Assembly (NCBI RefSeq): GCF_021531815.1
Contig: NZ_JADYUM010000016.1
Coordinates: 1-62,630 of the forward strand
Reading direction: 5' to 3'
Length of the DNA: 62,630 nt
Source: Pseudoflavonifractor phocaeensis
Lineage (GTDB): Bacteria; Bacillota; Clostridia; Oscillospirales; Oscillospiraceae
Below the pieces are notes generated by a model. It was not told the DNA's origin. It searched no databases and worked only from the letters and a program-made list of their open reading frames with translations. Numbering within the stretch: position 1 is the first letter of the stretch; the number at the start of each line of letters is the position of its first letter. Position numbers and translations under genes: made by a program. Of this stretch, positions 1-8,628 are shown one piece after another.

Positions 1-2
1 AC

Positions 3-110
3 CCCGCTGATCCTGAGAATCCCGCTGATCCTGAGAATCCCGCTGATCCTGAGAATCCCGCTGATCCTGAGAATCCCGCTGATTCTGAGAATCCCGCCGA
101 TCCTGTGGAC
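3..110 (+). repeat. 18-bp tandem repeat encoding PADPEN
   Basis: Six consecutive 18-bp units in frame with the vWA gene. The first four are identical, the fifth has one substitution (PADSEN) and the sixth has decayed (PADPVD). The array continues off the left edge, so the copy number is unknown. It encodes an acidic Pro-rich stalk, likely a length-variable spacer. Confidence 0.9.
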
Positions 111-3100
111 CCCGCGGAGCTCCCTGAGCCCCCTGTGGTGGACCCCATTCCCGGCGCGCCCAGCCTGCCCGAGATCATTCCGCCCTGTGAACTCTGTGGA
201 AAGGTCCACACCGGCGAGTGCCCCAATCCTCCCGCCGCGGAATTTGACGCCGAAGCGGCCTACGAATACATGCAGTCCCTGAACGACGAGGGCCGCAGCG
301 ACGAGGCCGCCGAATACTTCAACAGCCTGACCGAAGAACAGCAGGCGGCTTTGCAGCAGTATATTCTGGAGAAGCAGTCCGCGCCTTCTGTCCCCAAATG
401 CACCTGCGGCGCCGCCGAGGGCGAGGCCCACGCCGTGGACTGCCCACTGTACGAAAAACCCGCTGTCCCCGTGGTCCCTGCTGTTTTCGATCTGGACGCC
501 TTCTTTGAGCAGGTGATGAGCACCGGGACCACCGATGAGATCAATGATCTGTTTGCCGCCCTGAGCGACGAACAGTTGGAACTGGTAGAGGCCGACGAGC
601 GGTATGAGGCCGTCTGGGTCTATTTTGGGGAGTTGGCCGCCGCCCAGGCCGAGGCCGTGAGCGACTTTATCCCCCCCGTGGACGTCACCGACGCGGCCCC
701 CTTCCGGCCCCCTGTGACCGGGTCCGCCGACACTCCCATGGTGTTCAGTGCCCGCACTTTGATGGCCAGCGCCGCCGCCGCCTCCTACGGCTTCATGCCC
801 CTGGACGTGGGGGATGACGACTCCGGCCTGAAGGACAATCCTGGCATCGTGACCAAGAAAGGAGCTGTCATGAACGACGACGGCACCGAGGCCACCATCA
901 CCCTGGAGGCTTTCGTCACCGGCAGCAAAACCACCAGCACGGTCTCCACGGAGGTCCCCACGGACATCGTCCTGGTTCTGGACCAATCGGGGTCCATGTC
1001 AAATTGTATTGTATGCGGCGAAGAAATGTACGGCAATAATGACTACCATACCGTATACACATATTCACCAACCTATAACGTCCAAAATAACGGAACATAT
1101 TACTACCTGAGGGACGGCCAGTATAAGCGGGCTTATTATTGCAATGGAAGTTTCCGTTGTCAAGGTGGATGGTACACGCAAGAGCACGGCTGGGGATCAC
1201 ATGGTGGGAATCGACTCACTCCAAAAACCTCTGCTAAGAGCGAAGGTTACCAGTTTTATACCGCTACTACCACAAGAGAAGCCTGCACCTCCCGCCTTAC
1301 CGCTTTGACCAACGCGGTGACTGGGTTCGCCAATGCAGTGGAAACAAAGGCCAAGGGTAAAGATGGTATATTAGGGACTGACGATGACATTAATCACCGA
1401 ATTGCCGTTGTAGGTTACGCAAGCCGGGCAGACTCTAACAATCCATGGATTAATACGGAAGTATTTATTGGTGCTGACCAATATAATTACAATGTCGATG
1501 CCAGCGATTATTATGGTTCCGCATTCCAAGACATGGATACCGTAGATGGTCCCCAAACGATTGCCGCTTCAATTAGCGAGTTGAATGCCAATGGTGCTAC
1601 CTACACAAATTACGGATTAGAGATGGCAAATGGTATTCTTGATGCCTACCCTATTCCCAGCGGCGAAAAGAGAAATCGTGTCATCATTTTGTTCTCAGAT
1701 GGCTATCCGGGTAGAAATGCGGACGACTTTAACGCCACCGCAGCGAATACCGCTTTGGCGCAGGCTACTACCGCCAAAAATGCTGGCGTATCTGTATATT
1801 CTGTCGGTATTTTTTCTGGCGCCGATGCAACCAGTGCCGGTAACCAGAATGGCAGTAACACTGAGGCCGCCAACTGGTTTATGCAGAATGTATCCAGCAA
1901 CAACGGTACTCCTCAGACCCCAAGTTATTATCTTTCCGCCTCCGATTCCGCTGCTTTAAACAACATTTTCCAGCAAATTTCTGACCAGATCGAATCCGGC
2001 AGTTCCAGTGTCACGCTGGATTCCAGCACAGTGGTCACCGACGTGCTGTCCCAGTATTTTGAACTCCCTGACGGCTTTGACGCAAGCAGCGTCACGGTCC
2101 AGACCGCGGAGTATAAGGGCGGCGACTATGACGAGGAGTCTTCCTGGGAAAGCGCAGAGGATTTTAATGCCATGGTCACGGTCGATCCCGCTGGCGCTGT
2201 CAGCGTAAGCGGCTTCGATTTCTCCGCAAACTATGTGGCCACAGATGACACGACTCACGTATCTCAGGGCAAAAAGCTCATCATTACGTTCACCGCAGTG
2301 CCCAAAGAAGCGTTCTGGGGCGGCAACGGCGTTCCCACCAACTCCCAGGCCGTTTCCGGCGTCTTCGACGGCGATGGGAACCTGATGGAAAACTTCGAAG
2401 CTCCGGCTGTGGATGTCCCGGTCAAGGAACCCGTGGTAAGCGTTGATAACAAGAACGTGTACATCGGCAACAGCCTCTCTGTCTCGGAACTGAATGCGGA
2501 CGCGACGGTCACCATTGCCGGGCATACACTGCGCCTTGACCATTGGGAGGAAGACCTGGCAGCTGTCCCTGACTGGGTCAAGGAATTTGTCACCGTTACG
2601 CACCCCGATCCCGCCGATCTCACCAGCATCGGCGTTGACACCTCTTATTCCATCACCTGCGTGATCAGCGCTGACGATGATCCGGTCGAAGAACATGCGG
2701 AGAGCTGGGAAAACAAGTCTTCGGCCAGCGGTACCGGGCAGGTGAGCGTGTTTGTCCCCGTCGTCTCCGTGAATGACAGCACCATCTATCTGGGCCAAGT
2801 CCCCGGTGCGGATTACTCCGAGAATATGCAAAATATTGCCGAATGGACCTGGGTCGACAGGACAACGGGAACGGTTGATTCCACAACGGTCACCATGACC
2901 GGCTCCAAGCCCAGCCCGGATACCTTCACCTTCTATTACTCCGTGGATGGTTCGGCCGCCGCCAGCTTCACCGACTGCCAGGAAGACATTCGGTGCTATA
3001 CCACCGAGGTCAACGGCGTCGCCTACCAGAGCAACGAGGACACCTTCACCGTCCATGTGCTCAAGCCTACTGTGACTTGGAGCGATACCGAGGAGTATTA

Positions 3101-3815
3101 CGGCAATAACATTTCCACCACTGGCTTCGCCCCCACCGGAGCAGTCACGTGGTCGGACACTAAGGCCGCGGACGCGACCCATACTCCTTCCAGCGAGGCG
3201 GCTGTCAGCGAGGCAAACAAGGCCGGCAAGCCTGCGTTGACCTTTACCTACGGGATCGGAGGCAACCTGACGGTCATGCCTGACGAGGATGTCAACGTCA
3301 CTGTGACCGCCACGATCAACGGCACCGACGTCACAAGCTACGTTACCTTCGGCTGGATCAAAAACGGCTCCGTCTGCGGCAGCGGCTGCACAGCCGCTCC
3401 TGACGGTGCCCAGTTCCGCATCCACCCCCAATTCTGCACCCTGACCATCACCAAGAGAGGCGCTGCGGACATTGATGAGAACCAGTCCTTTATCTTCACT
3501 GTGGCGCGTACTGGCGGAAATCCGGTGACGAAAACCATCGGGACCACCGTGACCATTCAGGGCAACAACAGCGTTACCATTACCGGCCTGCCCGTGGGCA
3601 GCTATACCGTAACGGAAGACGACGGATGGTCCTGGCGCTATGAGGCCGCCGACGGCAGCGTGAAGGCGGTAACTTTGCAGCCCTCGACTTCTCCGGAAAG
3701 CGTGACGGTGATCAACGAGCGCAAGGAGATCTATTGGTTGGACGGCAATTCCTGGGCCATCAACAATTGGGCGGCTACCGGTGATAACCGGAAGAAACAG
3801 TCTCCCAAAACATGA
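3..3815 (+). CDS. Large vWA / Cna-B surface protein, 5' end outside window
   Basis: Secreted or surface adhesin-like protein. The frame is open from the first base, through an 18-bp tandem repeat, so the real start lies upstream; the GTG at 105 is not a convincing start. The N-terminal part holds two Cys-rich modules (about 186-225 and 396-450) alternating with helical stretches ending in EEQ/DEQ. A von Willebrand A domain follows, with MIDAS DQSGSM at 981-998 and the later TNYG and FSDG elements near 1600 and 1700. The MIDAS is followed by an insertion of roughly 100 residues. After Ig-like repeats comes a Cna-B/SpaA-like domain at about 3435-3715 (TLTITK start, VTITGLPVGSYTVTE core). No LPXTG motif or membrane anchor is present at the C terminus, so attachment is unclear. 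It is followed after 15 bp by a TasA-like gene, suggesting one fibre or matrix operon. Confidence 0.85.
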   Translation, partial: PADPENPADPENPADPENPADPENPADSENPADPVDPAELPEPPVVDPIPGAPSLPEIIPPCELCGKVHTGECPNPPAAEFDAEAAYEYMQSLNDEGRSDEAAEYFNSLTEEQQAALQQYILEKQSAPSVPKCTCGAAEGEAHAVDCPLYEKPAVPVVPAVFDLDAFFEQVMSTGTTDEINDLFAALSDEQLELVEADERYEAVWVYFGELAAAQAEAVSDFIPPVDVTDAAPFRPPVTGSADTPMVFSARTLMASAAAASYGFMPLDVGDDDSGLKDNPGIVTKKGAVMNDDGTEATITLEAFVTGSKTTSTVSTEVPTDIVLVLDQSGSMSNCIVCGEEMYGNNDYHTVYTYSPTYNVQNNGTYYYLRDGQYKRAYYCNGSFRCQGGWYTQEHGWGSHGGNRLTPKTSAKSEGYQFYTATTTREACTSRLTALTNAVTGFANAVETKAKGKDGILGTDDDINHRIAVVGYASRADSNNPWINTEVFIGADQYNYNVDASDYYGSAFQDMDTVDGPQTIAASISELNANGATYTNYGLEMANGILDAYPIPSGEKRNRVIILFSDGYPGRNADDFNATAANTALAQATTAKNAGVSVYSVGIFSGADATSAGNQNGSNTEAANWFMQNVSSNNGTPQTPSYYLSASDSAALNNIFQQISDQIESGSSSVTLDSSTVVTDVLSQYFELPDGFDASSVTVQTAEYKGGDYDEESSWESAEDFNAMVTVDPAGAVSVSGFDFSANYVATDDTTHVSQGKKLIITFTAVPKEAFWGGNGVPTNSQAVSGVFDGDGNLMENFEAPAVDVPVKEPVVSVDNKNVYIGNSLSVSELNADATVTIAGHTLRLDHWEEDLAAVPDWVKEFVTVTHPDPADLTSIGVDTSYSITCVISADDDPVEEHAESWENKSSASGTGQVSVFVPVVSVNDSTIYLGQVPGADYSENMQNIAEWTWVDRTTGTVDSTTVTMTGSKPSPDTFTFYYSVDGSAAASFTDCQEDIRCYTTEVNGVAYQSNEDTFTVHVLKPTVTWSDTEEYYGNNISTTGFAPTGAVTWSDTKAADATHTPSSEAAVSEANKAGKPALTFTYGIGGNLTVMPDEDVNVTVTATINGTDVTSYVTFGWIKNGSVCGSGCTAAPDGAQFRIHPQFCTLTITKRGAADIDENQSFIFTVARTGGNPVTKTIGTTVTIQGNNSVTITGLPVGSYTVTEDDGWSWRYEAADGSVKAVTLQPSTSPESVTVINERKEIYWLDGNSWAINNWAATGDNRKKQSPKT

Positions 3816-3830
3816 AAGGAGGACTAAGCC

Positions 3831-4400
3831 ATGAAACGCGGAAAACGTGAACTTCCCCGGAAATGGAATCAGAAGGGCTTTACAGCCCTGGCGGCAGTGG
3901 CTCTGATCCTCTGCTGCACTGTGGGCGGCACCTTGGCTTGGTTGGCTACCAGTACAGAAGAAGTCAAAAATACCTTTGCACCTGCGTCCGTTACCAGCTT
4001 CGTAGACGAGTCCTTTGACGGTACGACCAAGAGCAACGTCAGAATCCAAAATACCGGCGATGTGGACGCCTATATCCGCGCCGCCATTGTGGTAAATTGG
4101 GCCGACGCGACTGGCAACGTCTACGGCGTGGCCCCGGTCCCCGGTCAAGATTATCAGTTGAATCTGGACCTCGGAAACGGCTGGAAACAGGACGGGACTT
4201 ATTACTACTACACCAAACCTGTTTCGCCCAACGGCTACACGGCATATTTGATCAACAGCTGCACACAGCTCAAGAATGCTCCCGCCAGCGGCTACTCCCT
4301 CCAGGTCACCATCCTGGCCGACGCCATTCAGGCCGACGGCGTCAAAGGCAGCACCAAGGCTGTGGTGGACGCCTGGGGCGTAGACCCTGAACTGCTGTAA
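3831..4400 (+). CDS. TasA/CalY-like protein with SipW-type signal peptide
   Basis: 189 aa. The N terminus has a basic stretch, a hydrophobic core and the GGTLAWLATSTEEVKNTF sequence typical of signal peptides cut by the SipW peptidase. The mature part (INTGDVDAYIR-like beta segment, then VVNW) resembles the camelysin/TasA family of fibre-forming matrix proteins. The AAAGGAGG ribosome site ahead of ATG 3831 is good, and the gene lies 15 bp after the vWA gene and 13 bp before the MucBP gene. By family knowledge it would be exported and assembled outside the cell; which peptidase processes it is not visible here. The small size and the operon point to a minor or major fibre subunit. Confidence 0.8.
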   Translation: MKRGKRELPRKWNQKGFTALAAVALILCCTVGGTLAWLATSTEEVKNTFAPASVTSFVDESFDGTTKSNVRIQNTGDVDAYIRAAIVVNWADATGNVYGVAPVPGQDYQLNLDLGNGWKQDGTYYYYTKPVSPNGYTAYLINSCTQLKNAPASGYSLQVTILADAIQADGVKGSTKAVVDAWGVDPELL

Positions 4401-4413
4401 GGAGGTGGACAGA

Positions 4414-5562
4414 ATGAAAAAACGCATGAGAAAGTTCCTGTCCGCCCTGCTGACCCTCACCATGATCTTCTCCCTGGCCAACTTCACCGTGGCCGCCGGG
4501 GACGACGACCCCACTGTGGTCTACAATGTCAGCACCCAGCAGTTCTCCTTCCGGAATGTGACGGTCTATGAGCACACCGAGAAGGATGCCCACGCCCATC
4601 CCCAGAATGTGGACCTATTCCGGAACATGAAGGACCTCATGCCCGGCGACTCCATCACCCAGCACATCAAGCTGAAGGTGGAAAACCTGGGCAGCGACAC
4701 CGTCACCATGTACCTCAGGGCTGAGAACCCCAACGCGGACTACACCACCCTCACCGGAGAGTCCATCGCCCCCAAGCCCCCTGAGACGGGCGACAGCTCC
4801 TCCGATGAGACGGTAGCCCCGGAACGCAGCGCCGCCGTGCAGGCGGAGGGCGGCGGGTCTGCCGTTGCGACGCCTCTCCAGGCCGCCGCAGTCACCGCCA
4901 AGCTGGAGGTCCAGTACGGCGGCAAGGTCTACGGCGGCACCCTGGGCGGCGGCATCCAACTGGCCGAGTTCTCCGGCAATGACGACGAGCGGGAGATCGA
5001 CGTCACCCTGGTCATCCCCAAGGAGGCTGGAAATGACCTCCAGGGCCTGATCGCCGAGATCGACTGGGTCTTTACCGTCGAGGTCACGCCCGGCGGCGGC
5101 GGCGAAACGCCCGGAAGCGGCGGCGAAGAAGGTGGAGGAGGCGACGACGGCACCTACTACACCGTTACCGTCAACTACCTGGACAAAGACACCGGCGAGG
5201 AGATCGCCCTCAGCTACGAGGAGCGGCTGCCCGCAGGGTCCCGGTATGATGTCTCTGACAAGGACGCCATCCAAATCCCGGGCTATACCTACGACAGTAC
5301 CACAGGCGATCCCCTGTCCGGCACACTGGACGGCAACAAGGTCATCCATGTCTACTACACCAAGGACGCGGACCTCCCCGACGTGCCCACCCCCGGCGAT
5401 CCCGGCCCCGAGGAACCGCCCACCGACATCGACGAGCCCAAGGTACCTCTGGTGCCCAAGACGGGCGACAGCTCCATGCTCTGGCTGATGCTGTCCGCCG
5501 CCTCCGGCATCGGACTGGTCCTCCTGTTCCTGACCGCACCCAAGAAGAAAGAAGAATCCTAA
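4414..5562 (+). CDS. Sortase-anchored MucBP-domain surface protein
   Basis: 382 aa. I chose ATG 4414, which has GGAGG at 4401-4405 eight bases upstream; an in-frame GTG at 4405 overlaps that site. The N terminus is a Sec signal peptide. The region starting FRNMKDLMPGDSITQHIKL is common in SipW-cargo companions. A Gly/Glu-rich linker follows, then a MucBP-like domain (YTVTVNYLDKDTGEEI to HVYYTKD), a Pro-rich spacer, and a VPKTG sorting signal with a hydrophobic helix and KKKEES tail. The protein should be linked to peptidoglycan by a class-B/D-type sortase. It is the last gene before a strong terminator. Together with the two upstream genes it forms a fibre/adhesin operon. Confidence 0.85.
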   Translation: MKKRMRKFLSALLTLTMIFSLANFTVAAGDDDPTVVYNVSTQQFSFRNVTVYEHTEKDAHAHPQNVDLFRNMKDLMPGDSITQHIKLKVENLGSDTVTMYLRAENPNADYTTLTGESIAPKPPETGDSSSDETVAPERSAAVQAEGGGSAVATPLQAAAVTAKLEVQYGGKVYGGTLGGGIQLAEFSGNDDEREIDVTLVIPKEAGNDLQGLIAEIDWVFTVEVTPGGGGETPGSGGEEGGGGDDGTYYTVTVNYLDKDTGEEIALSYEERLPAGSRYDVSDKDAIQIPGYTYDSTTGDPLSGTLDGNKVIHVYYTKDADLPDVPTPGDPGPEEPPTDIDEPKVPLVPKTGDSSMLWLMLSAASGIGLVLLFLTAPKKKEES

Positions 5563-5586
5563 AACCCTTTTTCATAGACAAATGAA

Positions 5587-5620
5587 TCAGGAGGCTGCGG
5601 CAGCTGCCGCAGCCTCCTGA
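5587..5620. terminator. Bidirectional terminator
   Basis: Perfect inverted repeat with 17-bp arms (TCAGGAGGCTGCGGCAG and its complement), between the convergent surface-protein and LysR genes, followed by TTTCTTA. Confidence 0.8.
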
Positions 5621-5640
5621 TTTCTTATTGTCCGCCAGCC

Positions 5641-6531
5641 TCACAGCGCTTCCGCCACTTTCCCGCTCTCCTCCAGGGCGAAGCTGCAAAAAGCCTCGGC
5701 CTGGGGCGACAGCACCCGGTTTCTGCTGGTGACCAGATAAAAAGTGCGGAAGGCCTCCCGGTCTTCCAGGGGAAGCAGACGGACGCCGCAGGCGGCCAGC
5801 TGTTCATTCTGGGGCAGGACAGAGACGCCGAACCGCTGCCCCACCAGGTTCGCGATGGCGTAGTCCTCGCCCATGCGCAGCACCACATTGAGGGACAGGC
5901 CCTTGCCCCGGAACAGGTCCTCTGTAAAATGAGTCTTGTCTGTGGACAGGATCATGGGGTAGCGGCTGACCTCCGCCAACGTTGTGGACGCCTTTTGGGC
6001 CAGGGGATGCCCCAGCGGCACCACCGCGCACAGGGGACGGCGCAGGATCGGCTGAAATTGAATATCTGCCTGGTCCTCCAGGTAGGCGCAGAAGCCGATC
6101 TCGCTGACGCCGCCGCGCACCTCCTCCAGCACCTGGGGCGTATTGCCCTGGCTGAACTGGAAGAAATAGCGCTCCACGGCGTGGCGGTCCAGGTACCGCC
6201 GGGTCAAAGCGGGCAGGTACCCCACCGACAGATAGTAGCTGACCGAGATCATGATGTTCATCCGGGAGGGGTCCGCCAGCTCCCGCACGCACCGCTCCCC
6301 GGTCTCCACTTCGCGCATGGCCTGGGTGATATGTCTGGCGAACACGCTGCCGTATTTGGTCAGGACCACGTTCCTGCCCCGGCGCTCAAACAGCGGGACG
6401 GACAACTCGTCCTCCAAGGCGCGGATGGTCCGGCTCAGGGAGGGCTGGCTCACGCCCAGTTCCTCCGCGGTCCGCTGGTAATGCAGGGTATGGGAAAGAT
6501 GCGCAAAGGCGCGCAGTTGGTTCAGATTCAT
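5641..6531 (-). CDS. LysR-family transcriptional regulator
   Basis: 296 aa from ATG 6531, which has AGAGG nine bases upstream; a further in-frame ATG at 6549 overlaps that site and is less likely. The N-terminal winged helix-turn-helix is clear (MNLNQLRAF, TAEELGVSQPSLSRTIRALEDELSVPLFER). It is followed by the usual periplasmic-binding-protein-like effector domain. The divergent neighbour is a small zinc-ribbon gene, and an inverted repeat of LysR type lies 37 bp upstream of the start, consistent with autoregulation. The effector is unknown. Confidence 0.9.
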   Translation of the reverse strand: MNLNQLRAFAHLSHTLHYQRTAEELGVSQPSLSRTIRALEDELSVPLFERRGRNVVLTKYGSVFARHITQAMREVETGERCVRELADPSRMNIMISVSYYLSVGYLPALTRRYLDRHAVERYFFQFSQGNTPQVLEEVRGGVSEIGFCAYLEDQADIQFQPILRRPLCAVVPLGHPLAQKASTTLAEVSRYPMILSTDKTHFTEDLFRGKGLSLNVVLRMGEDYAIANLVGQRFGVSVLPQNEQLAACGVRLLPLEDREAFRTFYLVTSRNRVLSPQAEAFCSFALEESGKVAEAL

Positions 6532-6567
6532 AGCCGCTTTTCCTCTCATAACAGTTTTGGTATCAAT

Positions 6568-6586
6568 AATCTCAGAAAAAGAGATT
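6568..6586. promoter_or_regulatory. Candidate LysR operator
   Basis: AATCTC-N7-GAGATT inverted repeat with an A-rich centre, in the divergent region between the LysR gene and the zinc-ribbon gene. It has the same 6-7-6 geometry as the box of the second LysR system at 16627-16645, but different arms. Confidence 0.55.
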
Positions 6587-6737
6587 GTTTCTCTTACCGG
6601 TTCCCGCTATGATGAGCATACATCAAGCGGAGCTTTTCCGCAAGTATTGAATCAAAAAACAGGCTACAAACTGGTTTTGTCTCCATTTTTGGTTGAAAAG
6701 TATCATTCGGCTATTGTTATGAAAGGAAGCCATCCTT

Positions 6738-7007
6738 ATGTGCAAAACTGTTATGAAACGTCTCTGCCCCAACTGCGGCGCCGAGCTGGAGCTCGCCGTC
6801 AAGTCTTACCCCATGGGCAGCGCCCTGCTGAAAGAGCGTTTTCACGCCGACGTCTACTGCTGCCCCAACTGCCAGAAGATCGAGCTGTTCGCCAGTGAAC
6901 AGAAGGACATGGTCGTCTGCCCGGTGTGCGGCAGTTCCCACCCCGCCCACGAAAAGTGCGTCACCTGCGCCCTCAACTCCGCCTTCGACGGCTCCCACAC
7001 CAACTAA
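6738..7007 (+). CDS. Small multi-CxxC zinc-ribbon protein
   Basis: 89 aa. It contains CPNCG, CCPNC, CPVCG and CVTC pairs, i.e. four CxxC knuckles that could bind two zinc ions. AAGGAAG at 6723-6729 precedes ATG 6738. I cannot assign a specific function; it resembles small nucleic-acid-binding or adaptor zinc-ribbon proteins common in Oscillospiraceae. It is monocistronic, divergent from a LysR gene whose operator lies between them, and ends at a strong terminator. Co-regulation by that LysR is inference. Confidence 0.75.
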   Translation: MCKTVMKRLCPNCGAELELAVKSYPMGSALLKERFHADVYCCPNCQKIELFASEQKDMVVCPVCGSSHPAHEKCVTCALNSAFDGSHTN

Positions 7008-7056
7008 ACAGCCGCCGTCCCACCTCCGCTTCCTTCTACCTTCTTCTATATATGGC

Positions 7057-7094
7057 GCGGGAAGGCCGCCTCGTTACCGAGGCGGCCTTCCCGC
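7057..7094. terminator. Bidirectional terminator
   Basis: 17-bp perfect stem (GCGGGAAGGCCGCCTCG) with a TTAC loop followed by ATTTTGAT, between convergent genes. Confidence 0.85.
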
Positions 7095-7130
7095 ATTTTG
7101 ATCTATATTCCATCTGCCGGTCCCGTCCGG

Positions 7131-8612
7131 TCACAGGTCCTTCAGCAGGCCGGTGGCGTCGTTGAAGGCGCAGATCAGCTGGTCCAGCTCCGCAGCCTGG
7201 GCGTGGACGGCGTCCCAGGTCCCCTCAGTGTCGTACCAGAGGGCGTCCAGCTCCTGGGCGGTGCGGCCCTGCTGCTCCACCCAGGTGTAGTATTTCAGGT
7301 TGTGGACCCGCTTCCGGTCCTGGTAGTTCAGCTCCATCATGTGGTCCGTCTTCAGTCCCAGTAGGTGCACGCCGTGCTCCAGCGCCGCCTGGCAGACGGT
7401 GTAGGCTCCCAGGCGCTGGTTGAGCTCGTCGATGCGGGACTGGTACATCACGGCGGAATCGGTGAGGACGGTGGCCACCACGTCCCGCTCCGTCAGCTCG
7501 TAATACTTGGCCATCTTGATGCAGCACAGCACGTTAGCGATGCCGCTGATTCCCAGCCAGGTCAGCTTCTCCAGCAGCTCCTCCTTCAGGCCCAGTTCCT
7601 CCCGCAGGTACTGCCGGCCCTGGGGGGTGTTGAACAGCCGCAGCAGCCGCTGGGAGTCCTCGTCGTCGATGTCGATGACCATGTCGGTGTTCTTCACGTT
7701 GTGGATCCAGGGGATGTGCTTGTCCCCGATGCCCTCGATCCGGTGGCCGCCGAAGCCGTTGTTCAGGATGGTGGGGCACTGGAGGGCCTCCCCCACCCCC
7801 AGCTTCAGGCCGGGATAGCGCTCCTTCAGCAAGTCGCCAGCGGACAGGGTCCCGGCGGAGCCGGAGGTGAAGCAGGCGCCGGCAAAGCGGTCGCCCGGGC
7901 CCTTGACGGCCTCGAACAGGTCGGCCAGGGCATAGCCGGTGACGTTGTAGTGCCACAGGGGGTTGCCCATCTCCTCGAACTGGTTGAAGATCATGTACCG
8001 GGGGTCGGCCTTCAGCTCGTTGGTCTTGTCGAAGATCTCCTTCACGTTGGACTCGCAGCCGGGGGTGGCGATGACCTCCGCGCCGATCTCATGGAGCCAA
8101 TCAAACCGCTCCCGGCTCATCTCGGCGGGCAGGATGGCCACGCCCTGGGCCCCCAGCAGCCGGGAATTGAAGGCGCCGCCCCGGCAGTAGTTCCCGGTGG
8201 AGGGCCAGACCGCCTTGTGCCGGGTCACGTCGAACTGGCCGGTGACCAGCCGGGGGGCCAGACAGCCGAAGGAGGCCCCCACCTTGTGGCAGCCGGTGGG
8301 GAACCACTTGCCCGCCATGGCCACGATGCGGCAGGGGACGCCGGTGAGGGCGGTGGGCAGCTCCACATAGTTGGGGACGGCCTGGTAGCCGCCGCCGGAC
8401 TCCTCGGCCTCGTTCTTCCAGGTGATGCGGAACAGGTTCAGCGGGTCCACATCCCACAGGCCCACCTTTTTCAACCGGTCCTGGATGGACTGGGGAATGG
8501 TCTCCGGATGCCGCATCTGTTCGATGGTGGGGATGATAATGCCCAGTTCCCGGGCCTTGGCGATGTTATGGGACAGGCCCTCGGGACAGAGGGTCAGATC
8601 GATCTTACCCAT
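7131..8612 (-). CDS. PLP-dependent lyase, fold type II (cysteine synthase/threonine dehydratase superfamily)
   Basis: 493 aa, longer than the usual 320-400 of the fold. Likely PLP lysine is K110 in CHKVGASFG. The substrate-binding loop is PSTGNYCRGGAF (about 137-148) and the phosphate-binding glycine loop is SGSAGT (about 250-255). These three motifs fit a beta-elimination or ammonia-lyase type enzyme acting on an amino acid. It is the last gene of an operon behind two M20 hydrolases (17-bp gaps) and has an AGGAGGAG ribosome site. The neighbours suggest it acts on an amino acid released by those hydrolases, analogous to the ygeX-ygeY pairing in E. coli. It is not close to YgeX itself, and its substrate is unknown. 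Confidence 0.8.
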   Translation of the reverse strand: MGKIDLTLCPEGLSHNIAKARELGIIIPTIEQMRHPETIPQSIQDRLKKVGLWDVDPLNLFRITWKNEAEESGGGYQAVPNYVELPTALTGVPCRIVAMAGKWFPTGCHKVGASFGCLAPRLVTGQFDVTRHKAVWPSTGNYCRGGAFNSRLLGAQGVAILPAEMSRERFDWLHEIGAEVIATPGCESNVKEIFDKTNELKADPRYMIFNQFEEMGNPLWHYNVTGYALADLFEAVKGPGDRFAGACFTSGSAGTLSAGDLLKERYPGLKLGVGEALQCPTILNNGFGGHRIEGIGDKHIPWIHNVKNTDMVIDIDDEDSQRLLRLFNTPQGRQYLREELGLKEELLEKLTWLGISGIANVLCCIKMAKYYELTERDVVATVLTDSAVMYQSRIDELNQRLGAYTVCQAALEHGVHLLGLKTDHMMELNYQDRKRVHNLKYYTWVEQQGRTAQELDALWYDTEGTWDAVHAQAAELDQLICAFNDATGLLKDL

Positions 8613-8628
8613 GGTATCTCCTCCTGAT

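Noticed and set aside
1-110. Short direct repeats as a CRISPR array
   Set aside because: Units are contiguous with no spacers and stay in the reading frame of the vWA gene.
1956-4514. 852-codon open frame on the minus strand under the vWA gene
   Set aside because: Antisense mirror of a GC-rich coding frame: no ribosome site, low-complexity Gly/Val/His composition, and the plus strand has clear domains.
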